Source of the DNA: Deltaproteobacteria bacterium
GTDB lineage: Bacteria; Desulfobacterota; Desulfuromonadia; Geobacterales; DSM-12255
Assembly (NCBI GenBank): GCA_021849045.1
Contig: JAJZTK010000009.1
Location: forward strand, 1-53,382
DNA: 53,382 nt
Direction: 5' to 3'
The notes beneath the pieces were generated by a model. That model was not told the origin of the DNA. It was given only the letters and a program-made list of their open reading frames with translations, and made no database searches. Positions 16,904 through 24,871 of this stretch are shown piece after piece. Made by a program: the position numbers and the translations under genes. Each line of letters starts with the position of its first letter. The first letter of the stretch is position 1.

Positions 16904-17182
16904 ATGATAAAAACCTTCCGCTGCAAGGACACACTGGCATTGTTCAAGGGCAAATGCCCGCGGAAGTTCAAGGCGTTTGCATCTGTTGCCGAACGTAAAC
17001 TGCAACTACTTGACGACGCTTATTCATTTGAAGACCTCCGAGTACCACCTGGCAACAGACTGGAAGCATTACGCGGCGACCGCAAAGGTCAGTGGAGCAT
17101 TCGCATTAATGACCAGTGGCGCATCTGCTTTCGCTTCGAGGACGGCAATGTTTTTGATGTCGAGATCGTAGATTATCATTAA
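16904..17182 (+). CDS. higB: HigB-type RelE-superfamily toxin
   Basis: The 92-residue protein matches the HigB family of ribosome-dependent mRNA interferases: MIKTFRCKDTLALF at the start, a middle LEALRGDRKGQWSIRINDQWRICFRF and the closing VEIVDYH. The arginines and the histidine near the C-terminus that the family uses are present. The toxin gene precedes the antitoxin gene by ten bases, the order usual for higBA. GC content is lower than in the flanking operons, which suggests acquisition. Confidence 0.92.
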   Translation: MIKTFRCKDTLALFKGKCPRKFKAFASVAERKLQLLDDAYSFEDLRVPPGNRLEALRGDRKGQWSIRINDQWRICFRFEDGNVFDVEIVDYH

Positions 17183-17192
17183 GGAGACAGCC

Positions 17193-17498
17193 ATGAACCC
17201 AACCAATAAAATGCGCCCTATTCATCCAGGCGAAGTATTACGCGAAGAGTTCCTTGTTCCTCTAAACATGAGTGCACACGCACTGGCATTGGAACTAAAG
17301 GTGCCGGCACCACGGATCAACGATATTGTGCGCGAACGACGCGCAATAACACCTGATACGGCCCTTAGGCTGGCACGCTACTTTGGCAATACCCCACAGT
17401 TCTGGATGAACTTGCAGACCAGCTATGACCTAAAACGCGCTGAGCATGAAATTGGCAGCAAGATCGCGAAAGAAGTTCATTCCCGACTCGCAGCATAA
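17193..17498 (+). CDS. higA: HigA-type antitoxin, XRE helix-turn-helix
   Basis: The 101-residue protein begins with the family motif RPIHPGEVLREEFL, followed by a helix-turn-helix (about residues 25-75, including RINDIVRERRAITPDTALRLARYFG) and FWMNLQTSYDL. It neutralises HigB and should repress the pair. AAGGAGACAGCC is a good ribosome-binding site. The neighbours on both sides are unrelated, so this is a self-contained toxin-antitoxin insertion. Confidence 0.93.
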   Translation: MNPTNKMRPIHPGEVLREEFLVPLNMSAHALALELKVPAPRINDIVRERRAITPDTALRLARYFGNTPQFWMNLQTSYDLKRAEHEIGSKIAKEVHSRLAA

Positions 17499-17602
17499 CC
17501 CGGCCGGGCCGTTACTACGCAGAAATCCGGTTGTTTTTTCCGCCGGATAAGGATAATCTCTACCAAATTTTACACACTCCCCTGCAATGAGGAACCTTAC
17601 CC

Positions 17603-18010
17603 ATGATGACCGTCGAAGAAGCGCGAGCTTTCACTGACCGCTGGCTTCCCTGCTGGACCGGAAACAATCCCGAAAAACTGCTGGCGTTTTATGCCGACGA
17701 CGCGTTCTTTCTCGACCCCGGCCGTCCGGCAGGCATCAGGGGGATGGAGGAGTTGACCGCGTATTTCATAAAGGTGCTGGGAAACAACCCCACCTGGGTC
17801 TGGACGCAGGTCGAACCGATCCCGATCGAAGGGGGGTTCATGAACCGGCTGCAGGCGCGGATCCCTGTGGGGGAGAAGATCGTCGAGTGTTCGGCTCTCT
17901 GCTTCATGCAGTTCAACGACGAAGGCAAGATCCGCCTCAACGAGATCTACTTCGACCGGACCGAACTGATCCGGGAGATCAACAAGTACCGGCAGTCCAT
18001 CGCGCACTGA
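17603..18010 (+). CDS. SnoaL/NTF2-like fold protein
   Basis: The 135-residue protein has the layout of the NTF2-like superfamily: an N-terminal helix (VEEARAFTDRWLPCWTGNNPEKLLAFYADDAFFLDPG), the RGMEELTAYF helix and a curved sheet ending in NEIYFDRTEL. Members are small isomerases, hydratases or ligand-binding proteins, so the reaction cannot be told. It ends 15 bases before the convergent end of the MFS gene. Two ATG codons stand in a row; the first is annotated. Confidence 0.75.
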   Translation: MMTVEEARAFTDRWLPCWTGNNPEKLLAFYADDAFFLDPGRPAGIRGMEELTAYFIKVLGNNPTWVWTQVEPIPIEGGFMNRLQARIPVGEKIVECSALCFMQFNDEGKIRLNEIYFDRTELIREINKYRQSIAH

Positions 18011-18025
18011 GAAACGACCGGCGCT

Positions 18026-19330
18026 TCAGCTGTCAATGGTCAGATTGCGGCAATGGGTTTCCTTGATCCTGCTGGCTCCGGCAATCGCTATCACCGCAAA
18101 CCCGAGCATGAACAGAAAGCCGGAGTGATAGTCACCGGCCGCGTACACGCGCAGACCGTTCATTGTCCTGCCATCCCAGGCCAGATCCATGGCCCAGCCG
18201 AACAACGGCTGCATCACGGCTGCACCGAAGAACAGGCCGGTGTTGACCATGCCGACGGCCATCCCGGCCAGGGCCGGCGCCACCACCTCCTTGGCGGCGG
18301 CAAAGGTGACGATGAAACCGCCGGTGCCGAACCCGAGCAGGGCGAACAGGGCCAGCCCCGCCGGACCGGGAGTCCAGGGTGCGTACGCCAGGCCGAGACA
18401 GGCCAGCGTGTAGATCAGGGTGCCGGCAATGATGACCGGCTTGCGCCGCCCCATCCTGTCGGAAAACCAGCCGAACAGCATCGAACCGACGGCAAAGCCC
18501 GCCAGCGAGATGGTGGTGTACACGGCCGCCGCGGAGCGGCCGAGGCCATGCACATCGCGCAGGTACGGAATCGCCCACAACCCCACGAAGCCCAGCATTC
18601 CCCCCACCATCCCCAGATCGACCCACAACACCGGCCAGGCCGCGCCAGTCCTGACGACACTCTTCAACGCCTGCCACCAGTGCTGGTGGCGAGCCGCATG
18701 GCTGGCCTTTCCCTCCATCTCCCTCATTGACGGAAAACCGAGGTCTTCCGGTTGGTTGCGCACGAGCAGCGCCGTCAACAGTGCCAGGACGATGGTGACG
18801 ATCCCCAGCACCAGGAAGACGGAACGCCAGGAATACGTCCGGAGCAGTCCGGCCAGGGGGCCGGCCGAGGCAATCGCGCCGATGTTGCCGAGCAGCAGGG
18901 TCAGTCCGCTGATCAGGCCGAAATTGCGCTCGCGGAACCAGACGCTGTTGCTCTTGAAGAGCCCGACGAAGACCACCGAAACGCCCAGTCCCACCAGGGC
19001 ACGGCCGGTGGAGACCCCGGCGAATGTCCCGGCCAGACCGAACAGCAGGGAACCGGCCCCGGCAATGAGGCTGCCGCCGGTCACCGTGACCCGCGCACCC
19101 AGGGTGTCCGCCAGCACGCCGGCCGGAATCTGCATGGCCGTGTAGATGTAGAAATACATGGCTGCCAGCGACCCGAGGGCGGCGCCCGAGGTGTTGAACG
19201 CTTTCATCAGGTCGGCCGAGATCACCGCCGGTGCCATCCGGTGAAAAAAGACCAGCATGTAGGTAATGACAAGGATGGTATAGATCGTCCAGCGGGCGAG
19301 GAGAAAGCGGGTACGGTTATAGGAAGGCAT
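18026..19330 (-). CDS. MFS transporter
   Basis: Major facilitator superfamily membrane transporter, 434 residues with about twelve hydrophobic segments. The N-terminus TIYTILVITYMLVFFHRMAPAVI and the loop GWFSDRMGRRKPVIIAG (the between-helix MFS signature) are clear. The sequence resembles the anion/nitrate-type or general metabolite MFS branch, but the substrate cannot be assigned. The start at 19330 was chosen because CGGAG lies about ten bases upstream and the first helix follows closely; the open frame extends 29 codons further without a signal. It is downstream of, and on the same strand as, the universal stress protein. Confidence 0.85.
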   Translation of the reverse strand: MPSYNRTRFLLARWTIYTILVITYMLVFFHRMAPAVISADLMKAFNTSGAALGSLAAMYFYIYTAMQIPAGVLADTLGARVTVTGGSLIAGAGSLLFGLAGTFAGVSTGRALVGLGVSVVFVGLFKSNSVWFRERNFGLISGLTLLLGNIGAIASAGPLAGLLRTYSWRSVFLVLGIVTIVLALLTALLVRNQPEDLGFPSMREMEGKASHAARHQHWWQALKSVVRTGAAWPVLWVDLGMVGGMLGFVGLWAIPYLRDVHGLGRSAAAVYTTISLAGFAVGSMLFGWFSDRMGRRKPVIIAGTLIYTLACLGLAYAPWTPGPAGLALFALLGFGTGGFIVTFAAAKEVVAPALAGMAVGMVNTGLFFGAAVMQPLFGWAMDLAWDGRTMNGLRVYAAGDYHSGFLFMLGFAVIAIAGASRIKETHCRNLTIDS

Positions 19331-19459
19331 GGCCGGGGCTCCGTCTCGTTTTCGGTCACACGAGCGTGATTGGAGGGCTTTTGTGCTCTGCGGCCGCGGC
19401 AGAGCCGATATGGTCACCAGCCAGGCCCGGCGCCCAGTCTCTCATCTGCCCATGGGGCG

Positions 19460-20278
19460 TCAGTGGGAGATCAGGACCGGGACCGTCATGTGGGCCATCA
19501 AGTGCCGGGCGATCGGTCCCAGCACGAAGGCGCCGCGCCGGGTCGGGGCGAATGCCCCCATGGCGAGCAGGTCCATCGTCTGCTCGCAGGCATGATTGAG
19601 GAGCACATCCCCGATCGGGAAATTCGAGGTAGTCAGAATCCAGTCGTGCGTGGCCGTTATGCCGTGCCTGGCCAGATAGGTACAGACGGACCGGGCATCG
19701 CGCTCGACGGAGTCATCCTGCTTGCCCTGTGCCCCAACGGTCACAATGCTGACATGGGCTGCCTTCCGCAGGATGGGGAGCGAATCGTGAATCACGCGGG
19801 ACGACTCCCGGCCGGTTTTCCAGGCAACCATGACCCGGTTGATTACGGAAGGGAATATGCCGGCATAGGGGACCACCAGGAGCGGCCTGCCGATTCCCAG
19901 TCCCAGCCGCTCGGGAAGGTCATCGGGTGTTCCGGCGTTCCGGGAGGCGAGATCCGGTTGGCCGACAATCAACAGGTCGGAGTAGTATGCGTAGAGATCA
20001 ACGACCTCGGAAACACCGACGCCGACAACGGACCAGTTCACATAGAGCCACTCGGCGGAAATGCCTGCCTGACCCGTCTTGTCGAGAAACTGTGCCTTGA
20101 CCGCCTCGACCTGATCCGCCTCACCCTTGTCGTGACGGGAGGCGTAATAGGGGTGCGTCAGCACGTAGAGCCCTTTCAGATGGGCTCCATGGCTGAGCGC
20201 CAGGTTGACGGCAAACTCGATCCGTGACGGGCAACTCGGCGAATTGTCCAGATGGAGCAAGATGTCCTTGATTGCCAT
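19460..20278 (-). CDS. Universal stress protein, tandem UspA domains
   Basis: The 272-residue protein has two UspA-like domains: residues about 1-140 (MAIKDILLHLDNSPSCPSR) and about 150-272, where MGAFAPTRRGAFVLGPIARH and PVLISH form the nucleotide-loop and final strand. The second glycine-rich loop is close to, but not exactly, the ATP-binding pattern. TAAGGAG stands ten bases before the ATG. It lies 20 bases downstream of the MerR gene on the same strand, so the two may be co-transcribed. Confidence 0.85.
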   Translation of the reverse strand: MAIKDILLHLDNSPSCPSRIEFAVNLALSHGAHLKGLYVLTHPYYASRHDKGEADQVEAVKAQFLDKTGQAGISAEWLYVNWSVVGVGVSEVVDLYAYYSDLLIVGQPDLASRNAGTPDDLPERLGLGIGRPLLVVPYAGIFPSVINRVMVAWKTGRESSRVIHDSLPILRKAAHVSIVTVGAQGKQDDSVERDARSVCTYLARHGITATHDWILTTSNFPIGDVLLNHACEQTMDLLAMGAFAPTRRGAFVLGPIARHLMAHMTVPVLISH

Positions 20279-20298
20279 GGCTGATACTCCTTATCGCA

Positions 20299-20718
20299 TC
20301 AACTGCCCGGTACCGGCTTGTCAGGTTCAAGCTGGAACCGTTTGATCATCCTGTGCCGGTATTCGACGATCTCCTGCCTTAGAGAGGCCAGTTTGGCCAT
20401 CTTTTCGTCAAGGTTGTTGATATGGTGATCGAGCATTTCGATCAGGCGGGGGATGATCCGGTCGGTTTCCTTTGCCTCGGCGTACACGGCGTCAAGCTCC
20501 TGCATCTCCTTTATGGTCAGGCCCAGCTCCTTCAACCTGAGGATGAACTTGAGCTTGCGTACATCACTCGGGGCATACACCCGGATGGCTCCCTCAAGAC
20601 GCTGCGGCGGCGTCATGATCCCCATCTCTTCATAATAACGAAGGGTCCTGGTCGTCAGACCGATCTCCTTGGCCAGGTTGCCGATCGAAATGTATCCTTC
20701 GTTGTTGTCATGCATCAT
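20299..20718 (-). CDS. MerR-family transcriptional regulator
   Basis: The 139-residue protein has an N-terminal MerR helix-turn-helix (ISIGNLAKEIGLTTRTLRYYEE, about residues 10-32), the wing with IRVYAPSDVRKLKFI, and a C-terminal dimerisation coiled coil (about 85-125). No metal-binding cysteines are seen, which fits regulators of metabolic genes, such as the LiuR group that controls acyl-CoA and branched-chain degradation, more than metal sensors. ATG at 20718 follows GGTGAGG; a GTG nine bases upstream is less likely. It lies downstream of the liv operon and could regulate it or the acyl-CoA genes; this is inference. Confidence 0.85.
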   Translation of the reverse strand: MMHDNNEGYISIGNLAKEIGLTTRTLRYYEEMGIMTPPQRLEGAIRVYAPSDVRKLKFILRLKELGLTIKEMQELDAVYAEAKETDRIIPRLIEMLDHHINNLDEKMAKLASLRQEIVEYRHRMIKRFQLEPDKPVPGS

Positions 20719-20819
20719 GGGCCTCACCTGTCGCGTCCTGTTTCACATGACGCATCCATCGCTGAGCAGAGCGTTGAACTGCTCTTTAGGTCATGTTCGG
20801 CCGTAGTGCCGGCTTCCCG

Positions 20820-21611
20820 TTACAGCCATCTTTTCCTGCGGCGATACTGCTTGAGATCCCGGTAGCTCTTTTTCCCGGCCCCTTCTGCCATCCCCAGATA
20901 GAACTCCTTCACGTCCTCGTTGGCCTTCATCTGTTCCGTAGTGCCATTGAGGACGATCCTGCCCCCTTCCATGATATAGGCATAATCGCAGATGCCAAGC
21001 GCCACGTTGGCATTCTGCTCCACCAGGAGAATGGTGGTCTTCTCCTCGGTGTTGATCTTCTTGATGAGCTGAAATATCTCCTGCACCAAAAGAGGAGCGA
21101 TCCCCAGGGACGGTTCGTCCAGGAGCATCAGCTTCGGCCTCGCCATGAGCGCCCGGCCGATGGCGAGCATCTGCTGCTCGCCGCCGCTCAGGTAACCGGA
21201 AAGCTGGTTCCTCCGCTCGCGCAGCCGGGGGAAGTAGTCGTACACCAACTCCCTGTCGCGCTTGAAACCGGCAGCATCCTTGCGGGTGTGGCCGCCGACG
21301 GTGATGTTCTCCTCGACCGTCATGTCCTCGAATACCCGCCGCCCCTCCATGACCTGAAAAATACCCTTGCGGACGATCTCCTCGGGGTGCAGGTTGTTGA
21401 TCGACTCCCCCATGAATTCGATGGTCCCGTCGGACACCTCCCCCTCTTCCGACCGGAGCAGTCCGGAGATCGCCTTCAGCGTGGTGCTCTTGCCGGCACC
21501 GTTCGCCCCGAGCAGGGCAACGATCCGCCCCTCTGGAACCTCCATGGTCAGCCCTTTGAGGACGAGGATGACGCGATTGTAGATCACTTCGGCATTGTTG
21601 ATACGCAGCAT
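20820..21611 (-). CDS. livF: LivF-type ABC transporter ATPase
   Basis: One of two ATPases of a branched-chain amino acid-type (HAAT family) importer. The 263-residue protein shows Walker A GANGAGKST, a signature YLSGGEQQM, Walker B LMLLDEPSLGIAP and the LLVEQNANVAL segment typical of LivF. Its C-terminal extension (SYRDLKQYRRRKRWL) is longer than in E. coli LivF. It is the last gene of the operon, 69 bases after livK. Confidence 0.92.
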   Translation of the reverse strand: MLRINNAEVIYNRVILVLKGLTMEVPEGRIVALLGANGAGKSTTLKAISGLLRSEEGEVSDGTIEFMGESINNLHPEEIVRKGIFQVMEGRRVFEDMTVEENITVGGHTRKDAAGFKRDRELVYDYFPRLRERRNQLSGYLSGGEQQMLAIGRALMARPKLMLLDEPSLGIAPLLVQEIFQLIKKINTEEKTTILLVEQNANVALGICDYAYIMEGGRIVLNGTTEQMKANEDVKEFYLGMAEGAGKKSYRDLKQYRRRKRWL

Positions 21612-21680
21612 GTCGATCCCCTCGCGGCCGGAGAAGAGCGCTGCAGGGAGTCGCCCCCTGCAGCGCCGTGACGGTCCCGG

Positions 21681-22862
21681 TTACAGCCCCAGCCACTCTT
21701 TCTTGCGCGGGGTCTCCTGGTCTTCGACCTTGGCCATCTTCCCACCCTTGATCACGTAGATCGTGGTCTTGGTGGTCGGCCGGTGGTCGGTGGCAGTATA
21801 GGTCACGGGCGGGGTCAGGCCGCCGGTGTCGAAGTTTTTCAGGGTTTCCAGCGCCTTCTTCACCCCTTCGCCGGTCAGCTGCCTGTTCTTGTCGGCGATC
21901 CTCAGCCCCTCGGCCCAGGTGAGGCCATAGGCCCAGCCACGGATATACACGGTGTCGGCGCTGTTGGCCGGGTTTTTCTTGTTGAACTCCAGAATCTGTT
22001 TCATGCCGGGGACATTGGCGCCGTAGGGTACATGGGTTGCCATGCCGTACACCCCTTCAGCAGCATCTTTCGCCAGGGCGGGCAACGCCTCGGTCATGCC
22101 GTAATTGCCGAGAAAGAATACGGTCTTGATCCCCAGTTTCCTGGCATCCTTGAGGAGCACCGCGCACCAGGAGACCGTGGTCTGCACATAGGCATAGTCA
22201 GGGGCCTTCTTCTGCATGTTCAGCAGGTTGGAGGTGACATCCTGGAAGCTGGCCGGGATGATCTCCTCATGCACCAGGTTGATCCCCAGCTCTTTGGCGT
22301 ACTGCCTGCCCGCCTCGATGGGGGCCTTGCCGAAGCCGTGATTCGGGTAGATGAAGGCGACCTTGGGGGCACGGGACTTGTCCTTCCAGTTTTTCTTTAC
22401 GTACTGCAGGAAGCCGCGAATCTGGTCCGAGTAGCTGGCGCCGACAAAGAAGTTGTACGGGGTCTTGGCCGGGTCGGTCAGGTGGCCGGAGAAGGAGGCG
22501 GAGAAATAGGGAATCTTGTCCTTGGAGATGGTGTCCTTGAGCGCCTCGGTGTCACCGGTTCCCCAGCCGTTGATCATGACGACCTTGTCCTGCTCCACAA
22601 ACTTTTTGTAGGTGGCATTAGCCTGGGGAATCTTGTAGCCATAATCCACGTTGATCAGCTCGATCTTCTTGCCGTTCACCCCCCCTTTGCTGTTGACGTG
22701 GGCAATGGCATCCTGGACCCCTTCGGCGAACGGTTTCCCGACATCGGCGGTGACGCCGGTCAGATCCCACAGCCCGCCCACCTTGATCGATTCCGCTCCC
22801 CACGCCGGGAGAGCCAGCAGCAATGCTGCCGCCATTGCCAACATGCCGGTGTACTTTTTCAT
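21681..22862 (-). CDS. livK: LivK-type periplasmic substrate-binding protein
   Basis: Periplasmic binding protein of the liv-type importer, 393 residues. It begins with a signal peptide (MKKYTGMLAMAAALLLALPAWGAESIKVGG) and has a Peripla_BP_6 fold, with WDLTGVTADVGKPFAEG and INVDYGYKIPQANATYKKF in the N-lobe. AGGAGG stands before the ATG at 22862; the open frame runs further up only into livM. Binding proteins of this branch in related bacteria take up amino acids, amides or aromatic/fatty acids, so the substrate is not fixed; the acyl-CoA ligase in the operon favours an organic acid. Confidence 0.92.
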   Translation of the reverse strand: MKKYTGMLAMAAALLLALPAWGAESIKVGGLWDLTGVTADVGKPFAEGVQDAIAHVNSKGGVNGKKIELINVDYGYKIPQANATYKKFVEQDKVVMINGWGTGDTEALKDTISKDKIPYFSASFSGHLTDPAKTPYNFFVGASYSDQIRGFLQYVKKNWKDKSRAPKVAFIYPNHGFGKAPIEAGRQYAKELGINLVHEEIIPASFQDVTSNLLNMQKKAPDYAYVQTTVSWCAVLLKDARKLGIKTVFFLGNYGMTEALPALAKDAAEGVYGMATHVPYGANVPGMKQILEFNKKNPANSADTVYIRGWAYGLTWAEGLRIADKNRQLTGEGVKKALETLKNFDTGGLTPPVTYTATDHRPTTKTTIYVIKGGKMAKVEDQETPRKKEWLGL

Positions 22863-22921
22863 CCGCTCCTCCTTTTTGCTGGTTGATACTGCCCATGCTG
22901 CTCGTCGCCAATGACTCTTCG

Positions 22922-23965
22922 CTAATGCGAAAACGGGTACAGCTTCCAATAGTTCTTTATGCTGTGCCACCGTGCAGCCATGCCGGATGGCTCGAAGATG
23001 AGGAAGACGATGACCAGAACCCCGAACACCAGCTCCTTCAGGGAGGAAAACACCGTGACCAGTTGCGGATAACTGGCCGACATGGCCGTTGTCACCAGGC
23101 GCAGGAGTTCCGGCAGCAGGGTGATGAAGACGGCGCCGAAAATGGAGCCGAGGATGCTCCCCATGCCGCCGATGATGATCATCCCCAACTGGTCGATGGC
23201 CACGGTGATCGGAAAGGTTTCCGGGGAGATGATCTTGGCTTGGTAGGCCATCAGGGCGCCGGCGGTCCCCACGAAATAGGAGCTGATGCCGAAGGACATC
23301 AGCTTGTACTTGAGCAGGTTGACCCCCATGACCTCGGCGGAGATCGCTTGGTCGCGGATGGCGATGAACGCCTTGCCCGGCTTGGTCCGGAACAGGTTGC
23401 GACCGAACAGCACGGCGGCCACAACGACGATGTAGATCAGGTAGAAGATCTTCCGGTCGTTGTCGAGAGCAATCGTCCCCATCGTCGGGGTCGGCATGGT
23501 GAGGCCGGCAACCCCGCCGGTGACCGATTCCCATTTGATGATAAGGAATTCGACGATGAAGTGGGCGGCAAGGGTGGCCATTGCCAGATACAGCCCCTTG
23601 ATCCTGAGGGACGGGATGCCGACGACCATCCCCATGATAGCGGTCACCATGCCGGCCAGCGGGATGCAGAGATAGAACGGCAGCCCGAACCGGATTCCCA
23701 GGTAGCCTGCCGAAAATGCGCCGATGGCCATGAATGCCGCATTGCCGAGGGAGATCAGGCCGGTGAAGCCGGTCAGGATATTGAGGCCGATGGCACCGAT
23801 GATGGCAATGCCGATCCGGTTGCCGACATCGAGGAGATAGCTCGTCGAGTAGAACGGCACGGAAAACAGCAGGCAGACGAACAGAAAGACCAGTATCCGG
23901 GTCGAGCGGGTGTCGAAGATGGTCATGTCCGCTGCATAGCTTGTGTTGAAATCGCCGCATTGCAT
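22922..23965 (-). CDS. livM: LivM-type ABC permease
   Basis: Second membrane subunit of the liv-type importer, 347 residues with about eight to ten hydrophobic segments. The family motif region GFTGLISLGNAAFMAIGAF (near residue 68) and RDQAISAEVMGVNLLKYKLMSFGISSYFVGTAGAL are clear. The start at 23965 is supported by AAAGGG eight bases upstream; an internal ATG at 23926 has a poorer signal. It begins one base after the livH stop. Confidence 0.92.
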   Translation of the reverse strand: MQCGDFNTSYAADMTIFDTRSTRILVFLFVCLLFSVPFYSTSYLLDVGNRIGIAIIGAIGLNILTGFTGLISLGNAAFMAIGAFSAGYLGIRFGLPFYLCIPLAGMVTAIMGMVVGIPSLRIKGLYLAMATLAAHFIVEFLIIKWESVTGGVAGLTMPTPTMGTIALDNDRKIFYLIYIVVVAAVLFGRNLFRTKPGKAFIAIRDQAISAEVMGVNLLKYKLMSFGISSYFVGTAGALMAYQAKIISPETFPITVAIDQLGMIIIGGMGSILGSIFGAVFITLLPELLRLVTTAMSASYPQLVTVFSSLKELVFGVLVIVFLIFEPSGMAARWHSIKNYWKLYPFSH

Positions 23966-23966
23966 A

Positions 23967-24860
23967 TCAGACCCTTTCTATCTTGCGTTTGCCGAACAGG
24001 CCGTACGGTTTGAACATCAGGATCAGGATCAGGGCGATGTACGGGGCGACCTCCTTGATGCCGCCATTGACGAGCGGATCGAGATAGCCGCCGGAGAGGT
24101 TCTCCAGAATGCCGATGATGACCCCTCCCACGATGGCGCCGAGGATGCTGTCGAGGCCGCCCAGGATCACCACCGGCAGCACCTTGAGCCCCATGAACGC
24201 CAGCGACATGTCGACCCCGCCACGGATCGTCCCCAAGAGGATGCCGCCGACGGCGGACACGACGGCCGAGATGCTCCAGGCAAGGGCAAACATCTTCTTG
24301 ACGCTGATCCCCATGGAGAGCGCGACCTGCTGATTCGACGCGGTCGCCCGCATGGCAACGCCGGCCTTGGCATACTTGAAGAAGAGCGTCAGCAGTGTCA
24401 CCAGGATCGAGACGCAGACCAGTGCGTAGAGATAACCCTGGGAAACGGGAATCGGGCCGATCCGGACCGGCGTGGAGGGGAAGACCTCCGGGAAGGGGAT
24501 CGTGCTCGTGCCGTAGGCCATCTGCAGGAGTGCCTTCAGAATGCTGCCCAGACCGAGGGTGACCATGATCACCGAGATCAGGTGTGATCCGATCAGGGGC
24601 CGGAGGATGGTGCGCTCGATCAGGAGCCCGAGCAGGGCGGAAAATACCAGGGTGATCAGGAATGACTGAAAGAAGGGAACGTTGTGCTTGGTCAGCAGAT
24701 TCAGGCAGATATAGGCGCCGACCATCAGAAACTCGCCCTGGGCCAGGTTGAGTGCGCTGGTTGCCTTGTAGATGATGACAAAACCGGTTGCGACCAGTGA
24801 ATAGATGCTGCCCACCACCAGGCCGTTGATCAGCAGCTGCAGCAGGAAGGTCATGTCCAT
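23967..24860 (-). CDS. livH: LivH-type ABC permease
   Basis: First membrane subunit of the liv-type importer, 297 residues. It shows the family N-terminus LLINGLVVGSIYSLVATGFVIIYKATSALNLAQGEF and the cytoplasmic loop MRATASNQQVALSMGISVKKMFALAW that contacts the ATPase, with about eight membrane helices. It is followed at once by livM and preceded by the acyl-CoA ligase with an 11-base gap, so all are in one operon. Confidence 0.93.
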   Translation of the reverse strand: MDMTFLLQLLINGLVVGSIYSLVATGFVIIYKATSALNLAQGEFLMVGAYICLNLLTKHNVPFFQSFLITLVFSALLGLLIERTILRPLIGSHLISVIMVTLGLGSILKALLQMAYGTSTIPFPEVFPSTPVRIGPIPVSQGYLYALVCVSILVTLLTLFFKYAKAGVAMRATASNQQVALSMGISVKKMFALAWSISAVVSAVGGILLGTIRGGVDMSLAFMGLKVLPVVILGGLDSILGAIVGGVIIGILENLSGGYLDPLVNGGIKEVAPYIALILILMFKPYGLFGKRKIERV

Positions 24861-24871
24861 CTGTTTTTCCC

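Noticed and set aside
22823-24013. A 396-codon + strand frame across livM
   Set aside because: It is the complement of livM codons, rich in Asp/His/Gly, and has no domain; livM, livK and livH on the other strand have clear motifs.
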